Assembly (NCBI RefSeq): GCF_008919445.1
Contig: NZ_VSLG01000006.1
Coordinates: forward strand, 1 to 64,000
Direction of reading: 5' to 3'
DNA from: Serinicoccus kebangsaanensis
Lineage (GTDB): Bacteria > Actinomycetota > Actinomycetes > Actinomycetales > Dermatophilaceae
Length of the DNA: 64,000 bases
The position numbers and the translations under genes were made by a program. This document shows, piece after piece, positions 25,722 through 34,318 of the stretch. How positions within the stretch are numbered: the stretch's first letter is position 1; each line of letters opens with the position of its first letter. The notes under the pieces are model-generated. The model was not told the DNA's origin. It did not search any database and saw nothing but the letters and a program-made list of their open reading frames with translations.

Positions 25722-25767
25722 TGCACAAATGCGTCGGGTGAGGCAGGTGTGACGGTATGCGCGTGGC

Positions 25768-27708
25768 TCAGCGGAGCCCGAACGGCAGGTAGTCCAGGGG
25801 CGACGTCCCGCCCGGCAGCGGCCACCAGGACACGACGTCCCCGTCCAGCAGGGACCAGTAGGCCAGCGCCGCCCCGCCCACCAGGCAGAGCGTGATGAGG
25901 ATGAGCGTGGGCACGCCCCGCGGCACGGTCCCCCGAACCAGGGTGCGCGACCCGCGGCGCAGCGAGGTGCTCGCCGGGCCCCACCACCCGAGCCACCCGC
26001 CGACGAGGGAGCCCAGACCCATCGAGACCGGGTGGGCGATCCCCACACCCGGCGCGAGCTCGGTGGTGGTGAGCAGTCCGGAGACGACCATCGCGACCAC
26101 CGCCGCCACGGCCAGCGGCAGCAGCAACGAGAGCAGCGTGGACAGCGCCGCCGCCACGAGGTGCCACGGCGAGGCGAGCACCGTCAGGGGCACGTCGCTG
26201 CGCCGTCGACCGGCCTCGTGCCGGCGCACCACGAGCCCGGTCAGGGTGCGGTCGACCGTCCGCGTCGTCAGGCCCCACGCGGCGTACAGCCCCCACGCGA
26301 GCAGCGGCGCCGCCGCGGCCACGGCGGAGAAGCCGAGCAGCATCGCCGCGAGGGTGCCGCTGCGGGCGCTGCGACCGATCCGCGGGTCCGGCTGGCCCTG
26401 CTCCGGGTCGGCCGGGCCGGGCGCCCCCTGGCCGGGGTATGCCTGCTGCCCGCCCGTCTCCGGCCGTGCGGCCTCGGCGCGTGGCCCCGGCTGGTGCGAG
26501 GGGCCCGCCCAGCCCTGCGCCCGCGCGCCAGGTCCGGCGGTGGTGCGCTGCTGGTCGGGCGACTGCGGCCACTGCTGCGGCTCCCGCGGCTGCACGAGCG
26601 GCTGGGGCGCGGCCCCGCGGGCCGGCTGCTGCCACTGGCGCGTCCTCGGCCCGGCGGGGGTCGACCGGGTCGGGTCGGGCGCCCGTCGGGGAGCCTCCCG
26701 GGTGTGCGACACCTGCGGCGTCACCTGGGTCGCGTCCACCCCACGCTCGACCGGCTCCTGCGGCGGGCGGGGCAGCGCGCCGGTGACGTCCTCGCCGCGG
26801 GCATACAGCTCGACCGCCTCGAGCACCTCCTCGGCGCTCGGCCGCCACGACGGGCGCGGCGACAGGGCAGTGGCCAGCAGCGGCGCCAGCTCGGGGTCCA
26901 CCCCATCCAGCTGGACGCGCCCGCGGACCACCCGGTCGAGGACGACCGTCATCGGGCCGCGGCCGAAGGGCGGGTGCCCGGACGCGGCATACGCCAGGCA
27001 GGCCGCCCAGCCCCACCAGTCGGTGGCCTCGGTGATCTCGCCGCCGTCGACCAGCTCCGGCGAGAGATAGCCAGGCGTGCCCATGACCAGGCCGGTCGAG
27101 GTGAGGCGCACGTCGTCGGCGACCTGGGCGATCCCGAAGTCGATCACCACCGGGTCGAGCCGGTCACCCTCACCGTCCAGCAGGACGTTGCCGGGCTTGA
27201 GGTCCCGGTGCACGATCCCGAGCGCGTGGATCGCCTGCAGCGCCCCGGCGAGTCCCCGGGCCAGCCGCAGCAGCGCTTCCCGCCCCAGCGCGCCGCGCTC
27301 CTCGATGACGACGTCCAGCGGCCGCCCGGGGACGTACTCGGTCACGATGTAGGGCGCCGGCCCGTCCACGTCGGCGTCGATCACCGCGGCGACCTGCGGG
27401 TGGTGCACCCGCGCCAGCGTGCTCACCTCACGGCGCAGCCGCGCCCGGGCGCCCTCGTCGTGCGCGATGTGCGGGCGCAGCACCTTGATCGCGACCACGC
27501 GGCCACGCTCGTCCTCGGCGCGCCAGACGACACCCATGCCGCCCTCGCCGATCCGCTCGCGCAGGGTCCACGGGCCGAGCGTGCGCGGCACGACCATCGG
27601 CACCGCCTCGGTCTCCTCGGTGCCCACGGCGACGCCCCGACCGGTCGCGGGCACCGCGCGCGTGGCGTCACGGCGCGCGTCGTCGGCGCGAGGCAGGTCG
27701 GTGGTCAC
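25768..27708 (-). CDS. Serine/threonine protein kinase with C-terminal membrane domain
   Basis: 646 aa. A PknB-type kinase domain spans about residues 45-300: glycine loop IGEGGMGVVW, Lys in VVAIKVLRPH, catalytic HRDLKPGNVLL, DFGIAQ, and an activation segment with TPGYLSPE. A Pro/Gln/Arg-rich linker of about 150 residues follows, then four or five membrane helices near the C-terminus. There are no PASTA repeats, so it is not a muropeptide-sensing PknB. GTG at 27708 is chosen because TACCGT lies 7 bp upstream, a leaderless-type start; the frame extends upstream without kinase-like sequence. Confidence 0.85.
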   Translation of the reverse strand: MTTDLPRADDARRDATRAVPATGRGVAVGTEETEAVPMVVPRTLGPWTLRERIGEGGMGVVWRAEDERGRVVAIKVLRPHIAHDEGARARLRREVSTLARVHHPQVAAVIDADVDGPAPYIVTEYVPGRPLDVVIEERGALGREALLRLARGLAGALQAIHALGIVHRDLKPGNVLLDGEGDRLDPVVIDFGIAQVADDVRLTSTGLVMGTPGYLSPELVDGGEITEATDWWGWAACLAYAASGHPPFGRGPMTVVLDRVVRGRVQLDGVDPELAPLLATALSPRPSWRPSAEEVLEAVELYARGEDVTGALPRPPQEPVERGVDATQVTPQVSHTREAPRRAPDPTRSTPAGPRTRQWQQPARGAAPQPLVQPREPQQWPQSPDQQRTTAGPGARAQGWAGPSHQPGPRAEAARPETGGQQAYPGQGAPGPADPEQGQPDPRIGRSARSGTLAAMLLGFSAVAAAAPLLAWGLYAAWGLTTRTVDRTLTGLVVRRHEAGRRRSDVPLTVLASPWHLVAAALSTLLSLLLPLAVAAVVAMVVSGLLTTTELAPGVGIAHPVSMGLGSLVGGWLGWWGPASTSLRRGSRTLVRGTVPRGVPTLILITLCLVGGAALAYWSLLDGDVVSWWPLPGGTSPLDYLPFGLR

Positions 27709-28012
27709 AGGTTCCACGGTATGCGCTCTTCCTGGATCTGCGGTGTGTTCGCGGTGGACATGGTGTGGCGGCGCAGCGCACGTGCGGGTGAACGACGAGG
27801 AACTGGCGATGGTTCCCTCCGCCGACCGCGACGTGACCTGGGCTCGCGGAGGCGCCCGCCGGAGGCCCACCTGACGATGAGCAGCGGAAGGGTCCTGACT
27901 GCACGGTTCTGGACGTGCAGCCAGGACAGTTCGACTGCTCATGTTCGGCGAGGGGGGTCGCCACCTCATAGGCTGGGCACCGACGACGACCGTGGGGGAC
28001 CTGGAGGAACGC
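27709..28012. other. Divergent intergenic region, kinase and otsA
   Basis: No gene. It holds the kinase -10 element at its left end and a TAGGCT hexamer at 27968-27973, which is a plausible -10 for otsA about 40 bp before the ATG. Confidence 0.45.
27716..27721 (-). promoter_or_regulatory. -10 element (TACCGT) for a probable leaderless kinase mRNA
   Basis: TACCGT on the minus strand ends 7 bp before the GTG, with no ribosome binding site between. This fits the actinobacterial TAnnnT leaderless pattern seen at many genes in the window. Confidence 0.5.
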
Positions 28013-29482
28013 ATGAGCAGCCGGCAGACCTACGACTTCGTGATCGCCGCCAACCGGCTGCCGGTGGACCGGCACGTCCACCCGGACGGCAGCTACGAGT
28101 GGCGGACTGCCCCGGGCGGCCTGGTCACGGCCATGGAGTCGGTCATGCGCGGCTGGGAGAGCGGTGCCGCTTGGGTCGGCTGGGCCGGCTTCCCCGGCGA
28201 GGCGCCCGAGCCGTTCGACGACGGCAAGCTCCGGCTGCACCCGGTGCCGCTGTCCGGCAAGGAGCTGTCCGACTACTACGAGGGCTTCTCCAACGACACG
28301 CTGTGGCCGCTCTACCACGACGTCATCGTGGCGCCGACCTTTCACCGCTCGTGGTACACCTGCTACCGGGAGATCAACCAGCGCTTCGCGGACGCGATCT
28401 GCGAGGTCGCCGCCGAGGGCGCCACGGTGTGGGTCCACGACTACCAGCTGCAGCTGGTGCCGGCGATGGTGCGCGACCAGCGCCCGGACCTGCGGATCGG
28501 CTGGTTCAACCACATCCCCTTCCCGCCGGTCGAGCTCTTCGCCCAGCTCCCCTGGCGCGAGTCTGTCCTGCGCGGGCTGCTGGGCGCGGACTTCCTCGGC
28601 TTCCAGCGCCCGGACGACGCCCGCAACTTCGGCCGCGCCTGCCGCGCCGTGCTCGGCGCCACCACCAAGGGCGAGAAGGTCGAGTGGGTCGGCACCGACG
28701 ACGGGCGGCTGGGGGCGGCGCCCCGGACGGTCCGCGCCGCCGCGGTCCCGATCTCCATCGACGCGTCGGGCTTCCGCGAGCTCGCGGACTCCCCCGAGGT
28801 GACCGCGCGCGCGGCGGAGATCCGTGCCTCCCTCGGCGACCCCGAGGTCGTCCTGCTGGGGGTCGACCGGCTCGACTACACCAAGGGGATCCGGCACCGG
28901 CTGCGTGCCATCGGCGAGCTCTTCGAGGACGGCGAGATCGCCCCCGACCAGGTCACCTTCGTCCAGGTGGCGACGCCGAGCCGCGAGCGGGTCGAGGCAT
29001 ACCGCACGCTGCGGGAGCAGATCGAGGGGATGGTGGGGCGGATCAACGGCGACGTCTCGCACCTCGGCGCGACGGCGATCCACTACCTGCACCAGTCCTA
29101 CGGCCGGGAGGAGATGGCGGCGCTCTTCCGGGTCGCCGACGTCATGCTGGTGACGCCGCTGCGGGACGGGATGAACCTCGTGGCCAAGGAGTACGTCACC
29201 GCCCGCCACGACGGCGGCGGCGCGCTGGTCCTCTCCGAGTTCACCGGCGCCGCGGAGGAGATGCCGCAGGCCTACCGGTGCAACCCGCACGACATCGCGG
29301 GCCTGAAGGAGACGATCCTCCGGGCGATCCGCGCCGACCCCGAGGAGAAGGAGCGGCGGATGCGCTCGCTGCGCCGCCGGGTCCGCAAGCACGACGTGCA
29401 GAGCTGGGCCGGCGACTTCCTCGCCGGTCTGGAGGCCGCCCCCGAGCGACCCTCCCGCAGCGGCGCGAAGGGCGACTCGTGA
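28013..29482 (+). CDS. otsA: Trehalose-6-phosphate synthase
   Basis: 489 aa GT20 enzyme that joins UDP- or GDP-glucose and glucose-6-phosphate. Family hallmarks are present: the N-terminal IAANRLPV segment with the PGGLVTA loop, WVHDYQLQLVP, GWFNHIPFPPVELFAQLPWR, the LLGVDRLDYTKGI motif, and RDGMNLVAKEYV near the donor site. The ATG at 28013 follows GGAGG. It overlaps otsB by 4 bp (GTGA). The pathway gives trehalose as osmolyte or reserve and sits beside the maltodextrin regulon. Confidence 0.95.
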   Translation: MSSRQTYDFVIAANRLPVDRHVHPDGSYEWRTAPGGLVTAMESVMRGWESGAAWVGWAGFPGEAPEPFDDGKLRLHPVPLSGKELSDYYEGFSNDTLWPLYHDVIVAPTFHRSWYTCYREINQRFADAICEVAAEGATVWVHDYQLQLVPAMVRDQRPDLRIGWFNHIPFPPVELFAQLPWRESVLRGLLGADFLGFQRPDDARNFGRACRAVLGATTKGEKVEWVGTDDGRLGAAPRTVRAAAVPISIDASGFRELADSPEVTARAAEIRASLGDPEVVLLGVDRLDYTKGIRHRLRAIGELFEDGEIAPDQVTFVQVATPSRERVEAYRTLREQIEGMVGRINGDVSHLGATAIHYLHQSYGREEMAALFRVADVMLVTPLRDGMNLVAKEYVTARHDGGGALVLSEFTGAAEEMPQAYRCNPHDIAGLKETILRAIRADPEEKERRMRSLRRRVRKHDVQSWAGDFLAGLEAAPERPSRSGAKGDS

Positions 29483-30264
29483 GCCTCTCCCCCGACCTCG
29501 CCGCCGCGGTCGCGGACTTCGCCGCGCTGGACCGGGTGCTCGTCGCCACCGACTTCGACGGGGTCCTCGCCCCGCTCGTGCTGGACCCGATGGACTCCCG
29601 GCCCGTGGACGGCGGTATGCCCGCGCTCACCTCGCTGGCCCAGCTCCCCGGGACCACGGTCGCCCTGGTCAGCGGGCGGGCGCTGGAGCCGCTGCGCCAG
29701 CTCTCCGGCGCGCAGGAGCCGCTGGTGCTCGTGGGCAGCCACGGCGCCGAGGACTCCCGGCACGCGGGCGGGCTGGCCCTGGACGAGCACCAGCGTGGGC
29801 TGCTGGCCACCCTCGACGACGAGCTGGCGGCGCTGCGCGAGCAGCACCCCGGCATCCGGGTCGAGACCAAGCCCGCCGCCCGGGTGGTGCACACCCGGGG
29901 TCTGGCGGAGCCGGAGGCGCAGGCCGCCCTGGCCTCCGCGCGCGGGCTGGGGCAGCGCCACACCGGCGTCGAGGTGACCCCCGGCAAGGGCGTCGCCGAG
30001 CTGGCGGTCGCGCACGTCGGCAAGGGGGTCGCACTGGTCGACCTCGCCGGAGAGGTCGGCGCGGACGCCGTGTTCTACGCCGGTGACGACCTCACCGACG
30101 AGCACGGGTTCGCGGCGCTGGCCGACGACCCGGACGCCGCTCGCGCCGCCCGGGCCCTGACCGTGCGGGTCGGCGACGGCGAGACCCGGGCGCGCTTCCG
30201 GGTGGCCGACGAGGACGCCGTGGTCGAGCTGCTCAAGGCCCTCCTGGCCGCACGCCGCGCCTGA
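29479..30264 (+). CDS. otsB: Trehalose-6-phosphate phosphatase
   Basis: 261 aa HAD-superfamily phosphatase completing trehalose synthesis. Motif I is ATDFDGVLAPL (nucleophile and acid/base Asp), motif II is ALVSGR, and motif IV is YAGDDLTDEHGF. Lys in TPGKGVAEL supplies motif III. The GTG start overlaps the otsA stop. The array of 32-bp repeats begins 3 bp after its stop codon. Confidence 0.93.
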   Translation: MSLSPDLAAAVADFAALDRVLVATDFDGVLAPLVLDPMDSRPVDGGMPALTSLAQLPGTTVALVSGRALEPLRQLSGAQEPLVLVGSHGAEDSRHAGGLALDEHQRGLLATLDDELAALREQHPGIRVETKPAARVVHTRGLAEPEAQAALASARGLGQRHTGVEVTPGKGVAELAVAHVGKGVALVDLAGEVGADAVFYAGDDLTDEHGFAALADDPDAARAARALTVRVGDGETRARFRVADEDAVVELLKALLAARRA

Positions 30265-30267
30265 AGC

Positions 30268-30359
30268 CCACCGGGCGTCGCTCGTGGTTGCCTCAGGCAC
30301 CACCGGGCGTCGCCCGTGGTTGCCTCAGGCACCACCGGGCGTCGCTCGTGGCCACCTCA
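30268..30359 (+). repeat. 32-bp tandem repeat cluster A (3 units)
   Basis: Three units starting at 30268, 30300 and 30332, each opening CCACCGGGCGTCG. They lie between the convergent 3' ends of otsB and the lacI-type gene; the third unit covers the latter's stop codon. The second unit can fold CGGGC-gtc-GCCCG with flanking CCA/TGG. Confidence 0.9.
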
Positions 30360-31430
30360 GCGCGGGGCCGGCCCGGTCGACTCGCGCAGGATGAGCTCGG
30401 GGTCGAAGAGGTATTCCCGGCGGTCCACCGGCTCCCCCGCGATCTCCTCGAGCACCGCGGTGACCGCCGCCTCCGCCATGCCCATGACGTCCATCCGGAC
30501 CGTGGTCAGCGGCGGGTCCACGAAGGTCATGAACGGCACGTCGTCCCCGCCGACGATGGACAGGTCACCGGGGACGCTGCGACCCAGCTGGCTCGCGGCC
30601 CGGAAGACGCCGAGCGCCATGACGTCCGAGCCGCAGATGATCCCGGTCGCGCCCGCCTCGATGAGCTGGCGACCGGCCGCGGCACCGCCCTCGACGGAGA
30701 AGAGCGTGGTGCAGATCAGCTCGTCCAGGTCGAGGGCGCCCTCGCCCGTGGACAGGTCGGCCATCGCCTCCCGGAAGCCCTCGATCCGCCGCTGCACCGG
30801 CACGTAGCGCGCCGGCCCGGTGGCGAAGCCGATGCGGGTGTGCCCGAGGTCCCGCAGGTGGCGGACGGCGAGCCGCATCGACGCCTGGTCGTCGTGGCTG
30901 ATGAAGGTGGCGTCGATCCCCTCGCGGTAGCCGTTGACCAGCGCGATCGGCAGCCCTCGGTCCCGCAGCGAGGTGTAGCGCTCGACGCCCGCCCGGCTGT
31001 CCGCGTGGTAGCCGCTGACGAAGACGATGGCCGACACCCCGCGGTCCAGCAGCATCTGGACGTACTCGTCCTCGTGCACGCCGCCGGGCGTCTGGGTGCA
31101 CAGCACGGGCGTGAAGCCGGCGGCCGCCATCTGCGTCTCGATCGACTGGGCGAACATCGGGAACACCGGGTTCGTGAGCTCCGGCGTGATCAGCCCGACC
31201 AGCCCGGCGCTGTTGCGCCGCAGCTTGCTCGGCCGCTCGTAGCCGAGGACGTCGACGGCGGTCAGCACCGCCTGCCGGGTCGCGCCCGCGACCCCCGGCT
31301 TGTCGTTCAGCACCCGACTCACCGTGGCCTCGCTGACCCCCGCGTATGCCGCGAGGTCCGCCAGCCTGCCGCGCGCGCCGCCGGGCGCGGGCACCTCGGC
31401 GCTCCGCTTGGAGGGGGTCGTCGTGCTCAC
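30357..31430 (-). CDS. LacI-family regulator of the maltodextrin regulon
   Basis: 357 aa. N-terminal LacI helix-turn-helix with hinge (RLADLAAYAGVSEATVSRVLNDKPGV, ETR-like ATRQAVLTAVDVLGY) and a periplasmic-binding-protein-like sugar sensor (GLITPELTNPVFPMFAQSIE, GFATGP, CGSDVMALGVFRAA, VPGDLSIVGGDDVPF). The GTG at 31430 overlaps the glucosidase stop (GTGA), placing it at the end of the mal operon. It is probably a MalR-type repressor acting on the TGCAAG palindrome upstream of malE; the effector would be maltose or a maltodextrin. Confidence 0.9.
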   Translation of the reverse strand: MSTTTPSKRSAEVPAPGGARGRLADLAAYAGVSEATVSRVLNDKPGVAGATRQAVLTAVDVLGYERPSKLRRNSAGLVGLITPELTNPVFPMFAQSIETQMAAAGFTPVLCTQTPGGVHEDEYVQMLLDRGVSAIVFVSGYHADSRAGVERYTSLRDRGLPIALVNGYREGIDATFISHDDQASMRLAVRHLRDLGHTRIGFATGPARYVPVQRRIEGFREAMADLSTGEGALDLDELICTTLFSVEGGAAAGRQLIEAGATGIICGSDVMALGVFRAASQLGRSVPGDLSIVGGDDVPFMTFVDPPLTTVRMDVMGMAEAAVTAVLEEIAGEPVDRREYLFDPELILRESTGPAPR

Positions 31431-33346
31431 CAGCCACCTCGGTAGGTCTCGGGCACCGGATCCCAGTCCGGTGCGATGGTCGGCCACGTCCAGACGGTGA
31501 CGCCCGGCCCGGACGAGGACAGGCGCACAGCGTCCGACACGGTGTCCAGCGTGGCGGTGTCGCCGCAGCGGTGCTCTGCGTCGGCGACACCGGGGAGATG
31601 CTCGCCCGGGAGCGGCACACTGTCGTGCGCGGCCCGGGCGACGTGCACCAGGGCGGTCTGCTCCGGGTGCTCCCGCAGGAACACCATCGCATCACCCTCG
31701 GCGTGAAGCCAGCGCATGCCCCCGCCCCACAGCGCGGCGCACCCGTGGCGCAGCGCGATGAGCTCGCGGTAGTGCTCGGTGAGCTGCTCGTCCCACAGAC
31801 CGTCGCCGGCCTCACGGGACGCCCACGGCATCGGGCGACGCCCGTCCTCGCCGAAGTCCCCCGGCATACCGATCTCGTCGCCGTAGGTGATCATCGGGAT
31901 GCCCGGCATGGTGAGCAGCAGCCCCGCCGCGACCTTGACCTGCGCGACGTCGTCGCCGACCAGGGTGCGCACCCGGGTGGTGTCGTGCGAGCCGACCAGC
32001 GTCATGCTGTGCACCCAGGAGCGCCACGGCACGATCGAGGAGAACTCGCGCATCGTCGCCGCCACGAGCTCGGCCCCCAGCCGGGGCACCTGGAGCGGGC
32101 TGCCGAGGAACTTCGGCGCGAAGCCCGGCGCCCGCAGCCAGGTCCACACCGGGCGGGTGAAACCGGAGTAGTTCATCACCCCGTGCCAGCCGTCGCCGTC
32201 GACGTCGCGGCTGTGGTCGTGCGTGTGCTCGGCGACGAGCAGCCCCTGCCCGCCGGTCGCCCGGTCCACGGCCGCCCTCGTCTCCCGCGCCACCTGGTGG
32301 GTGAGGTCGTCGAACTTGTACCGCCCGGTCATGTTGGCGACGTCCACCCGCCAGGAGTCGAAGCCGCGACCCTCCCCGAGCCAGCGCTCGATCACCGACT
32401 CCGGGCCCTCGGTCAGGCGGGCCCGCAGCGCGGCGTTGCTGTGGTCCAGCTTCGGCAGACTGGGCACGCCCAGCCAGGTGACCCAGGAGCCGGGCCGCGC
32501 CTCGTCCCGCACGTACCACCCGCCGAACTCGCCGTCCGGGTCCTGCTGGGCCGCGGCATACCACTCGTGCGCGTCGCCGGTGTGGTTGGTGGTGATGTCG
32601 CCCATGACGCGGATGCCGCGCTCGTGCGCGGCCTCCTGCAGCCGCAGCAGCGCGGCGTCACCCCCGAGCACCGGGTCCACCGCCTCGAAGGTGGACGCGT
32701 CGTAGCGATGGTTGGAGCGGGCCGGGAAGACGGGCGTGAGGTAGAGGACGTCGACGCCCAGGTCGACCAGGTGGTCGAGCCGCTCGCGCACCCCGTCCAG
32801 GGTGCCGCCGAAGACCTGCACCGGACCCTCGGCGCGGGTCAGCGAGACCGGGTCCTCCCAGCGCGCCGGCAGCGCCCAGTCGGGCAGGTCGGCACGCGGA
32901 CCTCCTCGGTCGCCCTCGGGCTCGGCGCCCGCGTCGCGGGCGAAGCGGTCGGGGAAGACCTGGTAGACGACCGCGCGCTGCGCCCACTCCGGCGGCGCCG
33001 GGTGGGTGACCAGGCGGAAGTCGCTGGTGTCGGGGACGTCGCGCGGGTGCATACCGTCACCGTTGAGCCAGCGGTATCCCTCACCCTCGAGCAGGAAGCG
33101 GTAGGTGGTGACCGGGTTGTGGCAGGTGACCTCCGCCTGCCACCAGTCCTCGTGCGCACCGCGGTGCAGCCGCCGAGCGGCGCTGAAGAACTGCTCGCCG
33201 TCCGGGGTGGTGCGCACGTGGACCGCCGCGACGCCAGCTGTGTGCGGCACCCGCACCCGGACCGAGACCACCGATCCGGGCGCGGGAGTCGCGTCGCTGA
33301 CGTAGAGCGGCGACCCGTCGTGGTGGGGATCAGCCGGGTCGGTCAC
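31427..33346 (-). CDS. GH13 alpha-glucosidase / neopullulanase-type enzyme
   Basis: 639 aa. An N-terminal beta-sandwich (residues about 1-115) precedes the (beta/alpha)8 barrel. The four GH13 regions are intact: DITTNHTGD, GFDSWRVDVAN (nucleophile Asp), LLVAEHTHD (acid/base Glu) and LVGSHDTTRV. No signal peptide is visible, so it acts on maltodextrins already imported. Maltodextrin glucosidase, neopullulanase and cyclomaltodextrinase cannot be separated by eye. GTG overlaps the malG stop. Confidence 0.88.
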   Translation of the reverse strand: MTDPADPHHDGSPLYVSDATPAPGSVVSVRVRVPHTAGVAAVHVRTTPDGEQFFSAARRLHRGAHEDWWQAEVTCHNPVTTYRFLLEGEGYRWLNGDGMHPRDVPDTSDFRLVTHPAPPEWAQRAVVYQVFPDRFARDAGAEPEGDRGGPRADLPDWALPARWEDPVSLTRAEGPVQVFGGTLDGVRERLDHLVDLGVDVLYLTPVFPARSNHRYDASTFEAVDPVLGGDAALLRLQEAAHERGIRVMGDITTNHTGDAHEWYAAAQQDPDGEFGGWYVRDEARPGSWVTWLGVPSLPKLDHSNAALRARLTEGPESVIERWLGEGRGFDSWRVDVANMTGRYKFDDLTHQVARETRAAVDRATGGQGLLVAEHTHDHSRDVDGDGWHGVMNYSGFTRPVWTWLRAPGFAPKFLGSPLQVPRLGAELVAATMREFSSIVPWRSWVHSMTLVGSHDTTRVRTLVGDDVAQVKVAAGLLLTMPGIPMITYGDEIGMPGDFGEDGRRPMPWASREAGDGLWDEQLTEHYRELIALRHGCAALWGGGMRWLHAEGDAMVFLREHPEQTALVHVARAAHDSVPLPGEHLPGVADAEHRCGDTATLDTVSDAVRLSSSGPGVTVWTWPTIAPDWDPVPETYRGGW

Positions 33347-34317
33347 TTCACCGAGCCCGCCGTCATCCCGCCGATGAGCAGTCGCTGCAGGCTGAGGTAG
33401 ACCAGCACCACCGGCAGCGAGGCCAGGAGAGCACCGGCCACGAACTGGCCGAAGTACTCGTTCTGGTTGGCCTCGCGGGTGTTGTAGAGCCCGACCGCGA
33501 GGGTCTGGGTCTCGGCCTGGGTGAGGAAGATGCTCGCGAGGAGGAACTCACCCCACAGGCCGACGAAGGCCAGGATGCCCACGGTGGCCAGGATCGGCCG
33601 GACCAGCGGCAGGATGATGGTGAGGAAGACGCGGGCATGGCTGGCGCCGTCGATCTTGGCCGCCTCGTCCAGCTCCCGGGGGATGGTGTCGAAGTAGCCC
33701 TTGAAGAGCCAGATATTGGAGCCCATCGCCCCACCCAGGTAGACCAGCAGCAGACCCCACAGGGTGTTGAGCCCGATCTGGGGGATGATCTCGCCGACGT
33801 TGGCGAAGGTGATGTAGAGCGCGATGAAGGCGAGCATCGCGGGGAACATCTGGACCAGCAGGATGAACAGCAGCCCGAACCGGCGACCGGTCCACCGGAG
33901 CCGGGAGAAGGCATACGCCGCGGCGGCCCCCAGCACGAGCGTGGCGAGCGTGGCGACACCGCAGATGATGAGCGAGTTGCGGTACCACGCCCAGTACGGG
34001 CGCGCGCCGTCGTTGAAGAGGTCGTTGAAGTTGTCCAGGCCAGGCCGGGTGGGCAGCAGCCCCGAGGTCGACAGCGTGCCGGCGTTGTTGAAGGCCGAGG
34101 ACACGATGAAGATGATCGGGAAGAGCGCGAAGGCCAGGCAGAGGAGCGCGAGCGCGTGCCTCCACCAGACCGCCCGGAAGGACGTGCGGCGCGACTTGGT
34201 CGTCACGGTGTAGACGTCGGACGCCTTGGTGTCGAGCCGGCCGTCGCGCGCCTTGTCGCTGCCGTGCGCGTCGACCGCGCCCATGGTCGTGTTGGTGGGG
34301 TCCTGAGGAGAAGTCAT
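33343..34317 (-). CDS. malG: Maltose/maltodextrin ABC permease MalG
   Basis: 324 aa. A cytoplasmic N-tail of about 50 residues, then six helices. The EAA loop contacting the ATPase reads ELDEAAKIDGASHARVF, and the MalG-type motif LLPTRPGLDNFNDLF appears in the first loop. It is separated from malF by a single base, so it is co-transcribed. Confidence 0.92.
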   Translation of the reverse strand: MTSPQDPTNTTMGAVDAHGSDKARDGRLDTKASDVYTVTTKSRRTSFRAVWWRHALALLCLAFALFPIIFIVSSAFNNAGTLSTSGLLPTRPGLDNFNDLFNDGARPYWAWYRNSLIICGVATLATLVLGAAAAYAFSRLRWTGRRFGLLFILLVQMFPAMLAFIALYITFANVGEIIPQIGLNTLWGLLLVYLGGAMGSNIWLFKGYFDTIPRELDEAAKIDGASHARVFLTIILPLVRPILATVGILAFVGLWGEFLLASIFLTQAETQTLAVGLYNTREANQNEYFGQFVAGALLASLPVVLVYLSLQRLLIGGMTAGSVK

Positions 34318-34318
34318 G

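Noticed and set aside
26032-30264. 1410-codon open frame on the plus strand through the kinase, otsA and otsB
   Set aside because: Only its last part, in otsB's frame, is real. The rest is antisense to the kinase or out of frame in otsA.
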